Shown piece by piece: positions 16,216 through 25,861 of a stretch of 49,409 bases of DNA. The notes below the pieces were generated by a model. That model was not told the DNA's origin. It did no database searches and worked only from the letters and a program-made list of their open reading frames with translations. Source of the stretch: Bacillota bacterium (GTDB taxonomy: Bacteria > Bacillota > UBA4882 > UBA8346). The DNA lies in the NCBI GenBank assembly GCA_023436305.1, contig JAEZJQ010000026.1, forward strand, positions 1 to 49,409. The letters are read 5' to 3'. A program made the position numbers and the translations under genes. Position 1 is the first letter of the stretch. Every line of letters starts with the position of its first letter.

Positions 16216-18645
16216 TTAAGGTTCCGTCCCCCATTTTAGCACATACCCGGATACCTTGGTCCAATCAACGTAAGTCGTAGCCAAAGGATTAAAGCTGTAA
16301 TCATTGGTCTGATCATAGTTGCTCCAGTCGTTCTTGAAAATCCGTGCTTGAATCATGGCATTGCCGCCTATCGCCAAACTTCCCGCACCACTGGTAAATC
16401 CGATTTCCAAGAACGTATCGGCGCTGGTTTTGGGCGCCGGGATGGTCACAAAGGTGCCGGTAACGTTGCCGCTGCCGGTAGATGACCAATCACACGAGAA
16501 ATTCTGCGGTTTGGCGCCATCAATGGTATAATAATACCGGATTTTTACCTTTGATAAAGGGATAACGTTAATACCGTTATTGATCAAACGGATGTTCAAA
16601 TAAATCTGATTGGTCATGGCGGCGGTGTTTTGATTATAGCATTGCACCATAATACTATCAACGGCCGGAAGGGGAGTAGCCGTGGGAACCGGGCTTGGGG
16701 TCGCGGTGGGAGCCGGAGTCGGTGTTACCACAGGTGTGGCGGTGGGTTGTATGGTTGGGGTCGGAGTCTGCCCGTTTTCGTATGGTTCAATCCCCCAAAT
16801 CAATATAGCGCCGTCGTACATGGTGATATATTGGGTTTTCGATGAAGTGCCCGTCATCCCGGTGGCCGAATAATCATTGGCGGTGTCCCAAACCGGAGCC
16901 GTGAACTGAAGCTGAACCTCACGGGAGTGTTCTATCTCTCCGCCGGGCCAGACATCCGTTCCGTCGGCGAAAGTAACTTTTACATAATAAACAGTCCCGC
17001 TCCATTGGATAAGCGGCGAAACCTCTACTGGAACTTCCTGGTAACCAGTACTCACCTTGACATCACCGATAGAATAACCGGCTTCAAACAATTCGGAGAG
17101 ATCTACATAATAATTGTACGACAGGCTTTTCACCATCCGGGCCGGCCAGCCGGAACGGTTCACGGCATTAATACAGACATCCGTTGAACCGCTGTCCGAA
17201 GAACCCAATACTTCCACGGAAAACTCATCAGTTCTGGTTTCCGGGGCCGGAAAAGTGCTTAGGGGCGTACCGCCATACAGATTATACATTTTGGCTAAAG
17301 CTCCCACAAATCCGGCGTTATAATCGCAGGCAACTTCATGGTCGAAGTAGCCGCCACTACTGTTAGGGCTTCCCACCAAAGCGCCATATAAAATATGGCG
17401 GTGATCCGGCGGAATTAGCGGGTTATTGCACCAGGAACCATGGGCTGTCCGGTGGTTCGGACGTTTCGGAGCGTTGTTGCCGAACCCCACTACATAACTG
17501 CTGCTTCGGGAATTGTCACCCAAGGCGTAGTTGACTTGCTGAACCGCAAAGTTCTGGTAACGCTGCTTTAACGCCGTATCCGTCAGGGAATCCGCATAGA
17601 CAAAAGCCACAAAAGCCTGAGTGGTTGCGTAACGGAGCGGACCCCAAGAATCAAGCCAAGCCAGGCCGTCCGCGGTATATGTGATCCTTTCCCCGTTATA
17701 CCCTACGGTCCAGTAGTCCAGATGCATCTGCATAAAGTGGTGATATTCCGCTTTCCCGGTGATCCGGGCCAGAAGCAAAAATGCCCCCACGTGAGAATCA
17801 TCCCAGCCATGGGCCCATTTGTATTCATATTCGTTGGTATTGGGTTCTTTATTCAAATTCGGCAGGTACGATTCAGCCTTGGCCAGATATACGCTGTCGT
17901 TGGTGGCCACATAAAGCCAGATGGCGGCCCACATCAGTTCATCCCAGAAACCGCTCCAGGAATTATAGAAGCCATTGGCCGCAGTGTAGGTGGCATCGCT
18001 ACGCACCGAATCCGCCAGATTGAACAGACTTTTGGCGTGGGTCAGATAACCGGCATCTCCCAAAACCAGGTACCCGATGGCTAAAGCCGCCGCCGTCTGG
18101 GCTGTAACGCAGGAAGCGTTGCAACTATAGCTGGGACGCTTCGGGAATATTTTCTCCAGGCATTCTACCGGTCCATTCCAGGAGTAATTACCGTCGCCCA
18201 TCTGGTAGACCAGACTGTCTCCCCGGTCACATTTCACAAAGTAATCCAGGATAAATTTTAAGTTGTTTTTTAAATGAACCATCTGGCCCGAGCTGGTAAA
18301 AGCGTCCCGGTACTCATAAACCGCCCAACCCAGCATGGAAGCGGAGTATGCCATAGGCAACCCAAACTTCGTATAATCGCCGGCATCCATCCAACCGCCG
18401 AATACCGCGTCGTTCATGCAGGAATCTCCGCGCCATTCCACCCGGCTCCAGCCGGGTTTAGGACCGGAAATCTGGCATTCATAGAAATAAACCGCTTTTT
18501 GTAATGCTTCACCGTAATTATAGGAAGCGGCTTTGGCCTCGGGAAGAGCAATGAATGTCAATCCAATTGTTAAGGTAACCATTAACAATGAAAGAATTAT
18601 GATGTACTTGTGTTTTTGTAGTTTTGTAAACTGTTTGAATCCCAT
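16216..18645 (-). CDS. GH9 cellulase with CBM3c and C-terminal CBM3
   Basis: 809 residues, secreted (signal peptide to about residue 40). Domain order: GH9 catalytic domain (about 42-475), a CBM3c-like module (about 480-618), a Pro/Thr linker, and a CBM3 (about 660-809). Catalytic features are GGWMDAGDYTKF with the paired Asp residues (87 and 90), the RTAHGSW motif, and HEVACDYNAGFVGALA with the acid Glu. GH9-CBM3c enzymes are typically processive endocellulases that feed a single cellulose chain along the CBM3c. The ATG is preceded by TTGGAGGATG. The gene stands alone, 10 kb from the main hydrolase island, but its CBM3 is clearly related to those of the 36-kb and 38-kb genes. Confidence 0.95.
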   Translation of the reverse strand: MGFKQFTKLQKHKYIIILSLLMVTLTIGLTFIALPEAKAASYNYGEALQKAVYFYECQISGPKPGWSRVEWRGDSCMNDAVFGGWMDAGDYTKFGLPMAYSASMLGWAVYEYRDAFTSSGQMVHLKNNLKFILDYFVKCDRGDSLVYQMGDGNYSWNGPVECLEKIFPKRPSYSCNASCVTAQTAAALAIGYLVLGDAGYLTHAKSLFNLADSVRSDATYTAANGFYNSWSGFWDELMWAAIWLYVATNDSVYLAKAESYLPNLNKEPNTNEYEYKWAHGWDDSHVGAFLLLARITGKAEYHHFMQMHLDYWTVGYNGERITYTADGLAWLDSWGPLRYATTQAFVAFVYADSLTDTALKQRYQNFAVQQVNYALGDNSRSSSYVVGFGNNAPKRPNHRTAHGSWCNNPLIPPDHRHILYGALVGSPNSSGGYFDHEVACDYNAGFVGALAKMYNLYGGTPLSTFPAPETRTDEFSVEVLGSSDSGSTDVCINAVNRSGWPARMVKSLSYNYYVDLSELFEAGYSIGDVKVSTGYQEVPVEVSPLIQWSGTVYYVKVTFADGTDVWPGGEIEHSREVQLQFTAPVWDTANDYSATGMTGTSSKTQYITMYDGAILIWGIEPYENGQTPTPTIQPTATPVVTPTPAPTATPSPVPTATPLPAVDSIMVQCYNQNTAAMTNQIYLNIRLINNGINVIPLSKVKIRYYYTIDGAKPQNFSCDWSSTGSGNVTGTFVTIPAPKTSADTFLEIGFTSGAGSLAIGGNAMIQARIFKNDWSNYDQTNDYSFNPLATTYVDWTKVSGYVLKWGTEP

Positions 18646-19065
18646 TTTTCACATCCTCCAATTGAATTGTTGTTTAGACGTTAAAATTATTGATCAAAAC
18701 CGGGAAATGAATGATGAACCTCCTTTCGTTTATCAATTACAGGCAAAATCATTGTTTGATTTATTAATCTAAATGTAACAATTCAATCGTTGCTTTGTCA
18801 ATGCCATTATGAAAATATACTGAATTGTTTGGTCATTTATAAATCACTTTCTGCTTTGAAATAGGGAATGATGATTAACCGCTTTTTGGGGGATGGCTCC
18901 TTGGGAAGACGACTGCAGTTTTTATAATGGATATAAATGATGCGCAAAAACAAAAAAGAGGGCCTTTAAAAGCCCTCAATACAATATTTTAATGGCCTTG
19001 GGCAGCCTTACGGTCAATGTGAGCACATTTGATGATCCGGTTTTCAGGCTGAAAATATATTGAAC
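18646..19065. other. 420-bp intergenic stretch: GH9 promoter region and a terminator
   Basis: Minus-strand TTGACA at 18796-18801 has only a weak -10 (TTACAT) 17 bp on, so the GH9 promoter may need an activator. A terminator for the downstream aldo/keto reductase gene lies at 18946-18977. No gene or palindromic operator was recognised here. Confidence 0.5.
18946..18977 (-). terminator. Terminator at the end of the LacI-controlled catabolic cluster
   Basis: Minus-strand hairpin GAGGGCTTTTAAAGGCCCTC followed directly by TTTTTTG. It lies about 90 bp past the stop of the aldo/keto reductase gene. Confidence 0.85.
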
Positions 19066-19980
19066 TCAATCAACCTCCCTGCCAATCGAACTCTGCCATA
19101 TTTCAAACCATTGTTGCCTTGCAAGTTTAATGCTCATGGACTTAACTGCAAGTTTTATTCTTTCAATGTTCTTGGAACCAACTATAGGGATGATTTTTGC
19201 AGGATGATTCAATATCCAGGCATATGCTATTTGCTCTGTTGAACCCGCGCCTACCTCACCTCTTATCTTTTCAAGTGTATTACGCACTCGCTTGGTTCTT
19301 TCGTCATGGGCTATAAATAACCGTCCCCCTGCCAGCGGTGACCAAGCCATTGGAGAAATCCTCTTCTCTTGACATTGATCAATGGTTCCAATTTCAAAAT
19401 GATTTAAGTAAACCGGTGAAATTTCAATTTGATTGGTTATAAGAGGGAAATTCAAATATGAACTTAACATATTAAACTGAAAAGGCTTAAAATTGGATAC
19501 GCCAAAGTTTAAAACTTTCCCTTGAGTCCTTAGTATATTAAAAGCATCGGCAACTTCCTCCGGATTGATAAAAGGATCCGGTCTGTGAATTAACAAGATG
19601 TCGATGTAATCAGTTTTAAGGTTTCGTAGAGAATTTTCGACGGATTGAATGATATGGGCTTTACTTGTATCATAATATCTTATTTTATTTTCCGGATGAT
19701 TTTGGGAAATCAACTTGACTCCGCATTTTGTGATAATTTTCAGCATGCTCCTTAACTTAGGCTTTAATGCCAATACTTCACCAAACAAGCTTTCACAAGT
19801 ATAGTCTCCATAGATATCCGCATGATCAACGGTTGTTATTCCTAGTTCCAAACAATCTTCCACTAGATTTAAAATTTCTTTCGTTGACATATTCCAATCT
19901 GCCATTCTCCAATAACCATGTACAATTCGAGAAAGTTCCAAGTTTTTGTTGATTCTAATCTTTTCCACTTCGATAACCAT
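19066..19980 (-). CDS. Aldo/keto reductase (YdhF-like)
   Basis: About 304 residues from the ATG at 19980; AAAGGA abuts this codon, so a nearby GTG is an alternative. The AKR barrel is clear: LSRIVHGYWRMADW, GITTVDHADIYGDY (Asp and Tyr), IITKCGVKL (Lys), IDILLIHRPDP (His) and GVSNFKPFQ. The C-terminal IIPIVGSKNIERI binds the NADP phosphate in relatives. YdhF-type enzymes reduce small carbonyls, with physiological substrates mostly unknown. It is the last gene of the catabolic cluster, about 75 bp after the deaminase gene, and may reduce a sugar-derived aldehyde or ketone. Confidence 0.88.
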   Translation of the reverse strand: MVIEVEKIRINKNLELSRIVHGYWRMADWNMSTKEILNLVEDCLELGITTVDHADIYGDYTCESLFGEVLALKPKLRSMLKIITKCGVKLISQNHPENKIRYYDTSKAHIIQSVENSLRNLKTDYIDILLIHRPDPFINPEEVADAFNILRTQGKVLNFGVSNFKPFQFNMLSSYLNFPLITNQIEISPVYLNHFEIGTIDQCQEKRISPMAWSPLAGGRLFIAHDERTKRVRNTLEKIRGEVGAGSTEQIAYAWILNHPAKIIPIVGSKNIERIKLAVKSMSIKLARQQWFEIWQSSIGREVD

Positions 19981-20055
19981 TCCTTTCACTAAGATCAAGG
20001 TAAAAGTATGTTATGGTTTCCGCCATTCCTTCATCAAATTATAATCTTCGGTTAT

Positions 20056-20808
20056 CTAATCATTCAGGCTTCCAAATTTATCGTTAATATATGCCGCTGT
20101 TGGCTCATCAAGAAAAACCGTAATATCTGAAAATGTTTGAAGAATAGACGCCGGGCACCGGGGAGTGACTGGGCCTTTAATCATATGAAAAATAGCCTGC
20201 GCTTTGTTGATCCCGGTGGCAATCAGAATTATTTTCTTTGCCTTTAAAATCATGCCGATTCCCATCGTAAAGGCACGTTTTGGAACATCGTCAACGGATT
20301 TGAAAAATCTCTGATTGGCCTCGATCGTTTCCTTCTTCAGTTCTACTACATATGAATTTCCGGATAATTTTTCGCCAGGCTCATTAAACGCAATGTGCCC
20401 ATTGTTACCTAACCCTAATAGCTGAATATCTATACCTCCGGCTTTGGCGATGAGCGCATCATATTGTTCACAATGTTCTTTCAGGTTATTTGCCGTACCG
20501 GAAAACAAATGGATATTTTCAGTTTTAATATTCACGTGATCAAATAAATTCTGTTTCATAAAATACGCGAAGCTTTGTTCATGCTCTGGCGGAAGGCCAA
20601 CATATTCATCCAGGTTAAACGTGGTCACCTTTGAGAAATCGACTTTATTCTCTTTATACATCCTGACAAGCGCCCGATATGTTTCTATAGGTGTGGACCC
20701 CGTGGCAAGTCCCAATATACAGAACGGATTGGTGTGGATTTTTGAAGCAATGATTGAAGCAACGGTGTTGCCAATTTGTACAGTATCTGTTAATATTTTA
20801 ATATTCAT
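20056..20808 (-). CDS. nagB: Glucosamine-6-phosphate deaminase/isomerase family protein
   Basis: 250 residues, the short Bacillus-type length. The motifs are GLATGSTPIETY, FNLDEYVGL (Asp67) and GLGNNGHIAFNEPGE (His138 and the following Glu). NagB converts glucosamine-6-phosphate to fructose-6-phosphate and ammonia. The position equivalent to Asp141 of the E. coli enzyme is Asn here, which I believe is also common in Firmicute NagB. The ATG at 20808 has AAGGTG upstream and starts 10 bp after the PfkB stop. No NagA deacetylase accompanies it, so the true substrate in this cluster may be another amino or keto sugar phosphate. Confidence 0.9.
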   Translation of the reverse strand: MNIKILTDTVQIGNTVASIIASKIHTNPFCILGLATGSTPIETYRALVRMYKENKVDFSKVTTFNLDEYVGLPPEHEQSFAYFMKQNLFDHVNIKTENIHLFSGTANNLKEHCEQYDALIAKAGGIDIQLLGLGNNGHIAFNEPGEKLSGNSYVVELKKETIEANQRFFKSVDDVPKRAFTMGIGMILKAKKIILIATGINKAQAIFHMIKGPVTPRCPASILQTFSDITVFLDEPTAAYINDKFGSLND

Positions 20809-20818
20809 TAATATCACC

Positions 20819-21742
20819 TTAAAGTAAATTCAGTTGATCTTTGGATGGATAGCTTTCACAAGCTCCGTATTTTTGAACGGTTAGCGAACCTGCATAAACC
20901 GCCACTTTCAAGCATTTTTCCAATTGGTCTTTTGTAATACCGTTTCCTTTTTTAATGAATACAAGATATGCATACAAAAAAGCCGCCATAAACGAATCCC
21001 CTGCACCGGTTACATCGACAACCTCCACTTGGGGCACAGGCTCAGCGATAACCAAATCATTATGATACAGGTACGCGTCATTCTGCCCATCCGTAATCAA
21101 AATGATTTTATTCTTTTGAGCTTCCACTTTGGGATTAAAATTAAGCTCCTTCGCTTCTTCCTGGGTCATTTTAATGATGTCGGCACACGGAATAAGTTCC
21201 CATGATGCTTCGATCATTTCTTCCTTGCTTTTCCAGACTCCGGGACGAAGATTCACATCCATCGAAACCAATGCGTTACCGTTTTTGGCAGCCGCCACCG
21301 CCTTTCGCGTAGTTTCTGCGGAAATCCCCGAAGCCATTAACAGGATTCCAATATGAAAAATATGCATGTTTGAAAAAAGTTCGGAAGGAATTTCATTAAA
21401 ATCCAATACACTGTCGGAACCATTGTTTCGATAGATAATATAACGCATCATATCGGTGGTTTTCGGCAATACGATTGTCACGGGAGTAAGCTTTTCGTTA
21501 TCATGCTGTACAAACGAGCAATCGACTCCGGCTTTTTCCAATGCGCTTTCTACATAATCACCGAGAGGATCCCGGCCGACTCTGGCAATCATCGCTACCT
21601 TTCCGACCAATTTGGATACACTGACTGCCACATTGAACGGAGCACCACCGACCGTTGCCTTATATGTGCCGGAAATTGAATCCTCTTTCGGGACAAAATC
21701 AATAAGGGCTTCACCCATTGTTACAACGTCATATTTTTTCAT
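20819..21742 (-). CDS. PfkB-family sugar kinase (fructokinase-like)
   Basis: 307 residues from the ATG at 21742 (a GTG three codons earlier is possible). The N-terminal GEALIDFVP and TVGGAPFNVAVSVSKL, and the C-terminal VDVTGAGDSFMAAFLYAY with the catalytic Asp and anion hole, are the two PfkB signatures. The sequence is closest in style to fructokinases/2-keto-3-deoxygluconate kinases. It overlaps the permease gene by 14 bp and is followed by nagB, so it is part of the operon. It would phosphorylate the sugar before the deaminase or isomerase step. Confidence 0.9.
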   Translation of the reverse strand: MKKYDVVTMGEALIDFVPKEDSISGTYKATVGGAPFNVAVSVSKLVGKVAMIARVGRDPLGDYVESALEKAGVDCSFVQHDNEKLTPVTIVLPKTTDMMRYIIYRNNGSDSVLDFNEIPSELFSNMHIFHIGILLMASGISAETTRKAVAAAKNGNALVSMDVNLRPGVWKSKEEMIEASWELIPCADIIKMTQEEAKELNFNPKVEAQKNKIILITDGQNDAYLYHNDLVIAEPVPQVEVVDVTGAGDSFMAAFLYAYLVFIKKGNGITKDQLEKCLKVAVYAGSLTVQKYGACESYPSKDQLNLL

Positions 21743-22553
21743 TTGACTCACTCACTGCCCACTTTAAAGTTTCTTTAACAATTAATTCGACAATTTTTTC
21801 GGATATCACGGCCAACAAAAGTATCCATATTATTCCCACAACGACAAGATCCGTTGCGGTCAGTGCAACAAAAGCCGATAATATCCGGCCAATACCGCTT
21901 CTTGCTCCCAATAGTTCGCCGACGATTACCAACCCCCACGACCAATTGAAAGCCACTTTGACCGGCCCCGCTAGTGCCGGAAGAATCGAAGGCATGACAA
22001 CTTCCAACGTAATGTTGGTTTTTTTAGCGCCAAGTGTTTTCGCAAAGTTGACTTGCACCGGGTCGATTCGTATAATGGCTTCTACGCCTGGAACAAACAC
22101 CATCACAAAAGAATAAAAAACTACGATACCTATGATGGCATAAGGAGTGGTACCAAACCAAAGCAAAAAAAACGGAGCCAAACCAAGCGGGGGAATCGCT
22201 CTTAGTATGTTGATGATTGGTACAAACATATCCCGAAATGTACTCCACCGGGCGACAAAAAGCAATGATATAAACGCAAGAACCATGCCGGACATTGTTC
22301 CGACTATATAGCGAACCATTGTGAAAAATACATGGGGTAAAAAACCATTTGACCCTGCTCCCTGGAAACGAATCTCGGGACTGTAAACAGCCGTTTCAAA
22401 GAATCTATTTACAACAAGCCACGGTGACGGCATACGGGTATTACCGAGAAAGCAGCTTACCAGAGCCCATATTATTATGAACAAAATAAATCCGATAATC
22501 GGATAAATATAATTCATTATCCGTGAAGATTGAATTTTTATATTATTTTTCAT
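21729..22553 (-). CDS. ABC transporter permease, NitT/TauT (SsuC-like) type, second copy
   Basis: 274 residues with about six membrane segments and a BPD_transp_1 domain. The EAA-type loop reads FAKTLGAKKTNITLEVVMPSILPALAGP. The family imports nitrate, sulfonates, taurine, thiamine precursors, riboflavin or aromatic acids. It follows the binding-protein gene by about 170 bp, and overlaps the kinase gene. It differs strongly from the other permease at 24231, so the importer may use a heterodimeric channel. Confidence 0.88.
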   Translation of the reverse strand: MKNNIKIQSSRIMNYIYPIIGFILFIIIWALVSCFLGNTRMPSPWLVVNRFFETAVYSPEIRFQGAGSNGFLPHVFFTMVRYIVGTMSGMVLAFISLLFVARWSTFRDMFVPIINILRAIPPLGLAPFFLLWFGTTPYAIIGIVVFYSFVMVFVPGVEAIIRIDPVQVNFAKTLGAKKTNITLEVVMPSILPALAGPVKVAFNWSWGLVIVGELLGARSGIGRILSAFVALTATDLVVVGIIWILLLAVISEKIVELIVKETLKWAVSESNEKI

Positions 22554-22720
22554 GGCTGTATCCCCTTAATTTGTGAAAAGGAAGCTGTACTTTCATGGAA
22601 AGACGACACATATTCCCAAAGATTTTGGAATGACCGGCTTCCCAATACTTTTTGGTATAGCCGGCTGCTTCCGCTTATTGACTATTCCACTCAAGCATCA
22701 ATATAGGATAAGATACTATA

Positions 22721-24022
22721 TTACTTTTTAATTTGCATGGCCTGCTCAGAAAATCTCGCGGCATCGAGATAATTGAATATATTATAATGATGTCTTGCCA
22801 GATTGCGCAGTTTTGCCGTTTGACCCGTAGCTGATTGAAGTTTCGACAAATTTTGTTCGGCTTTACCTTTCAGTTCTTTCATCTTCGCATAAATAGCAGG
22901 AGCCATGCTAATGTCTTCACCCTTGAACTGGCCTTTCGCAAACATATCTTGCGATTCATATAATTTAATTACGGATTCAAGCTCATATCTCCAGTATGTT
23001 GGATCATTCTTGTCTTCAAACCATACCTTTTGCTCTTCAAAGGATGATACCGGGATTAAAGAGCTATAAATGACCATGCCTTCTTTCGTGGAAAAATTGC
23101 TTCCGGATTGCTGATTTAAAAACGGTATGTGAATTGATATTGCCTCGGCGCGGTGCTCTTTCATAAATTGATTCAACCGGAACCGAACTGAAGCCATTCT
23201 CAGTAAAGTATCCAGATTCTTGTCCGCATATGCCTTTGTAGTCGTCCAACCATTATGGCTGATACTACGAATATCCTCGGAATCCGAAGTAGGTTTTGCG
23301 GCTCTTAACAATTCGGCCGAACTAATAATTGGTTTCATTCCCTTGCCTTGGAGTGTTATCCTGCTAGGAACTCCGCCCACCTGGAAATCGGCCCTTTTTG
23401 CCAGCATGAGTGCAATTGCGTTTGAATCCTGCTGTACTTCGCTGACAACATCACCCAGTGACATGTCGCCCTTGCTAAAACAAAGATCGATAAATGGTTT
23501 AATGGCTGCTTCCGGGGGATAGGCGAAAACTTTTCCCTTCATTTGATTCATTACCGCCTTAATCGCCTCCGCGGGAGAAAGCCCTTTGGCTGTAAACTCC
23601 GAGAAGCTCTTATAACCTTTATCAGGCTGCGCCATTATCGCGTAACCCTGAAACAGTCCGCCCATAACAAAATTTTGAAATTTCATTTGTTTCATGGATG
23701 GTATCAACAACGAAGGGCCGGCTGATGCAATATCGGCTGTTCCAGCCACCAGTACTGACGAAACCTTGTCTGCATCTACCATTGACCATTTAAGGTCGAT
23801 ACCTACTTCTTTGAACCAACCCTTTTTCACGGCGATAATTCCATCCGTATGGTCGGGATAAGGTTCCATTGCGAATTTAACTTTGACTTCCGGTATTTTT
23901 CCATATGCTTCTTTACTATTGTTTGTATTGGAAACGTTGAATGCTGAACCTGTAAATACAATTGCCATACATGCCACAAAAACTAATACGCAGGTGATTC
24001 GCACGATATTATTCTTTTTCAT
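22721..24022 (-). CDS. ABC transporter substrate-binding protein, NMT1/SsuA-like
   Basis: 433 residues, longer than usual (about 330) because of a helical C-terminal extension from about residue 330. ATG 24022 has GGAGG eight bases upstream. A signal peptide (to about residue 30) precedes VKVKFAMEPYPDHTDGIIAVKKGWFKEVGIDLKW and LVAGTADIASAGPSLL, typical of the NitT/TauT-type periplasmic-binding fold. There is no obvious lipobox Cys. The extension (KAEQNLSKLQ...) may be coiled. It is the first gene after the internal operator at 24167 and is probably the strongest-expressed component. Ligand is unknown. Confidence 0.87.
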   Translation of the reverse strand: MKKNNIVRITCVLVFVACMAIVFTGSAFNVSNTNNSKEAYGKIPEVKVKFAMEPYPDHTDGIIAVKKGWFKEVGIDLKWSMVDADKVSSVLVAGTADIASAGPSLLIPSMKQMKFQNFVMGGLFQGYAIMAQPDKGYKSFSEFTAKGLSPAEAIKAVMNQMKGKVFAYPPEAAIKPFIDLCFSKGDMSLGDVVSEVQQDSNAIALMLAKRADFQVGGVPSRITLQGKGMKPIISSAELLRAAKPTSDSEDIRSISHNGWTTTKAYADKNLDTLLRMASVRFRLNQFMKEHRAEAISIHIPFLNQQSGSNFSTKEGMVIYSSLIPVSSFEEQKVWFEDKNDPTYWRYELESVIKLYESQDMFAKGQFKGEDISMAPAIYAKMKELKGKAEQNLSKLQSATGQTAKLRNLARHHYNIFNYLDAARFSEQAMQIKK

Positions 24023-24166
24023 TGCATTTACCTCCACGTTTTTACATTTTTCAACATTAAAAACATGTCATTTGTAAAACTATTCTGTTTTTTATATTCC
24101 TCCTTCTTTAATAAAATTTTAAAATCCCCTCCGATCGACCAATAAATCCTCCAATGTAACATTCAT

Positions 24167-24189
24167 ATCGAAACGTTTGCGCAAACGAT
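24167..24189. promoter_or_regulatory. LacI-type operator overlapping the binding-protein promoter
   Basis: A palindrome centred on CGTTTGCGCAAACG, inside a 23-bp block. It matches the block at 27806-27828 at 22 of 23 positions. Minus-strand TATAAT (24188-24193) overlaps its edge, so repressor binding would block the promoter. The -35 is poor. Confidence 0.8.
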
Positions 24190-24230
24190 TATACAATACT
24201 TATAATTCCATTGGTCTTTTACCATTTAAA

Positions 24231-25049
24231 TCAAGGCATCCATCGTAAAACCCGTTTGGACAACAACGTAACCAGGCCGCTAAAAATCAAAGTGAGAATT
24301 ACAAACAAAATAAGGATAACAAGCATTCTTCCGGTATTAAGATAAGTTTGCGAAATGATCATCAACCGGCCTAATCCACTTTGCGCAGCCAATAATTCGG
24401 AACCCAAAGCTACCGCCCACGCTACGCCTAAAGCAACCTTTGTTGCGTCCATAATATTGGGAACAATCATGGGAATTGTCACATCAAAAAATATTTCCTT
24501 GTTGCTGGCCCCAAGCGTCCGGGCAAATGCAATCTTCGTGGAATCAACGGTTGCAGTCGCTTCTATTGTACTGGTGCAATAAATAACCCAGAGAGCGAAC
24601 ACAATATATAAGATGGTACCTTTTTCATTACCGCCGAACCAAACCAGGAAAAGGGCGACCAAGGCCAATATCGGGACATTTCGAATAACTCTTATTGTAG
24701 GATAAATGATTCTTCTGACAATTTTATTGAGACTGATAACAACACCCATCCCGGTGCCTAAAACGGCCCCGATAATAAGGCCTAAAAGAACCCTCCCGAT
24801 GGTAATGGCCGAATGCTTTACTAAGACAAATAAGGCAACCGTATAGTCGGAGGCTGTATTCGTCAATATACCGCTTTGAAATGTCGCAAAACCCGGAAGA
24901 TCAACAGTTAAAACATGTTCCCATGTCGGCACCAAACTGGCGGCCGTTCCCCCTACGCTCGATGTCGCCAGCGCCGCTAATTCCCAAGCTGCCAGTATGG
25001 CGATTAATGCTATAATTTTACGAATTAATTGGGATGATTTGGCTTTCAT
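24231..25049 (-). CDS. ABC transporter permease, NitT/TauT (SsuC-like) type, first copy
   Basis: 272 residues with about six membrane segments. The permease loop reads FARTLGASNKEIFFDVTIPMIVPNIMDA. It is three bases after the ATPase gene, with GAGGTG as ribosome binding site, so coupled translation is likely. An extended external loop (about residues 35-70) holds SSVGGTAASLVPTWEHV. It is the partner of the ATPase at 25053 and the permease at 21729. Confidence 0.88.
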   Translation of the reverse strand: MKAKSSQLIRKIIALIAILAAWELAALATSSVGGTAASLVPTWEHVLTVDLPGFATFQSGILTNTASDYTVALFVLVKHSAITIGRVLLGLIIGAVLGTGMGVVISLNKIVRRIIYPTIRVIRNVPILALVALFLVWFGGNEKGTILYIVFALWVIYCTSTIEATATVDSTKIAFARTLGASNKEIFFDVTIPMIVPNIMDATKVALGVAWAVALGSELLAAQSGLGRLMIISQTYLNTGRMLVILILFVILTLIFSGLVTLLSKRVLRWMP

Positions 25050-25052
25050 TTT

Positions 25053-25835
25053 CTACACCTCAGCCTTAACATCGCTTAATGCAATCAATCGGTTTAGTAA
25101 ATATCCGCTTATATCGAGAAAGTCTTTCTTTTTTCTGGACTCAAGTGTTCTCGGCCTTGGTATATCCACTTTAACCTCGTCGATAATTTTACCTTTATCC
25201 ATTACAATCACCCTATCCGCAACATAAGTAGCCTCTTCGACATCATGGGTTACAAAAAACGTTGTAATCGGCGTTTCCTGTCTGATGGATTCCAATTCCA
25301 TTTGAAGTTCAATTTTCGTTGCATAGTCAAGGGGCCCAAACGGTTCATCCATCAATAATAACTCTGGTCTATTCGCTAAAACCATTGCAATGGCCAATCT
25401 TTTTCGCATCCCTCCGGAAAGCTCCTTAGGGTAGAAATTAGTAAAGTTATCGAGCTTAACCAACTTAAGATATTTCATTATGGATATAGGCCGCTCTACT
25501 TTTGGCGTTCCACCAAGACGCAATGCAAAATCAATATTCTGCGCAACACGTTTCCACAAAAAAACAGCATCAGCCTGAAATACAACACCCCGGTCTCTGC
25601 CTGGTTTTTCTATCCTCTTGCCATTCAACTCGATAGTTCCGCTTGTCGGTTTGACAAGTCCCGCAATGATGTTTAACAACGTGGTTTTACCACAGCCGGA
25701 ACGACCGACAACAGAGACGAGTTCGCCATTTTCAATTGACAAAGAAATATTATCGATTGCCCTAAAACGCCCCCCGCTCAGCGAACAAAAATCAACTGTC
25801 ACATCCTTTAATTCTAAAGTATTCACTTTACCCAT
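25053..25835 (-). CDS. ABC transporter ATPase, NitT/TauT (SsuB/TauB) type
   Basis: 260 residues. Walker A GRSGCGKTTLLN (about 44-55), Q-loop VVFQADAVFLWKRVAQN, signature LSGGMRKRLAIAMVL, Walker B LLLMDEPFGPLD and switch FFVTHDVEEA. These forms are typical of SsuB/TauB/NrtD ATPases. GGAGG lies eight bases before the ATG. A C-terminal tail (RTLESRKKKDF...) is usual for the family. It sits between the amidohydrolase and the first permease in one tight operon. Confidence 0.93.
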   Translation of the reverse strand: MGKVNTLELKDVTVDFCSLSGGRFRAIDNISLSIENGELVSVVGRSGCGKTTLLNIIAGLVKPTSGTIELNGKRIEKPGRDRGVVFQADAVFLWKRVAQNIDFALRLGGTPKVERPISIMKYLKLVKLDNFTNFYPKELSGGMRKRLAIAMVLANRPELLLMDEPFGPLDYATKIELQMELESIRQETPITTFFVTHDVEEATYVADRVIVMDKGKIIDEVKVDIPRPRTLESRKKKDFLDISGYLLNRLIALSDVKAEV

Positions 25836-25861
25836 ATATTAACAGCCTCCAGCCTATGCAA

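Noticed and set aside
16682..16873. Gly/Val-rich frame opposite the GH9 linker
   Set aside because: Antisense of a Pro/Thr linker always gives Gly/Val-rich frames; the same occurs at 36620-36823 and 38634-38819.
20056..20808. Asn in place of the E. coli Asp141 as a sign of inactive NagB
   Set aside because: From memory, Firmicute NagB proteins commonly carry Asn there, so it is not good evidence for loss of activity.
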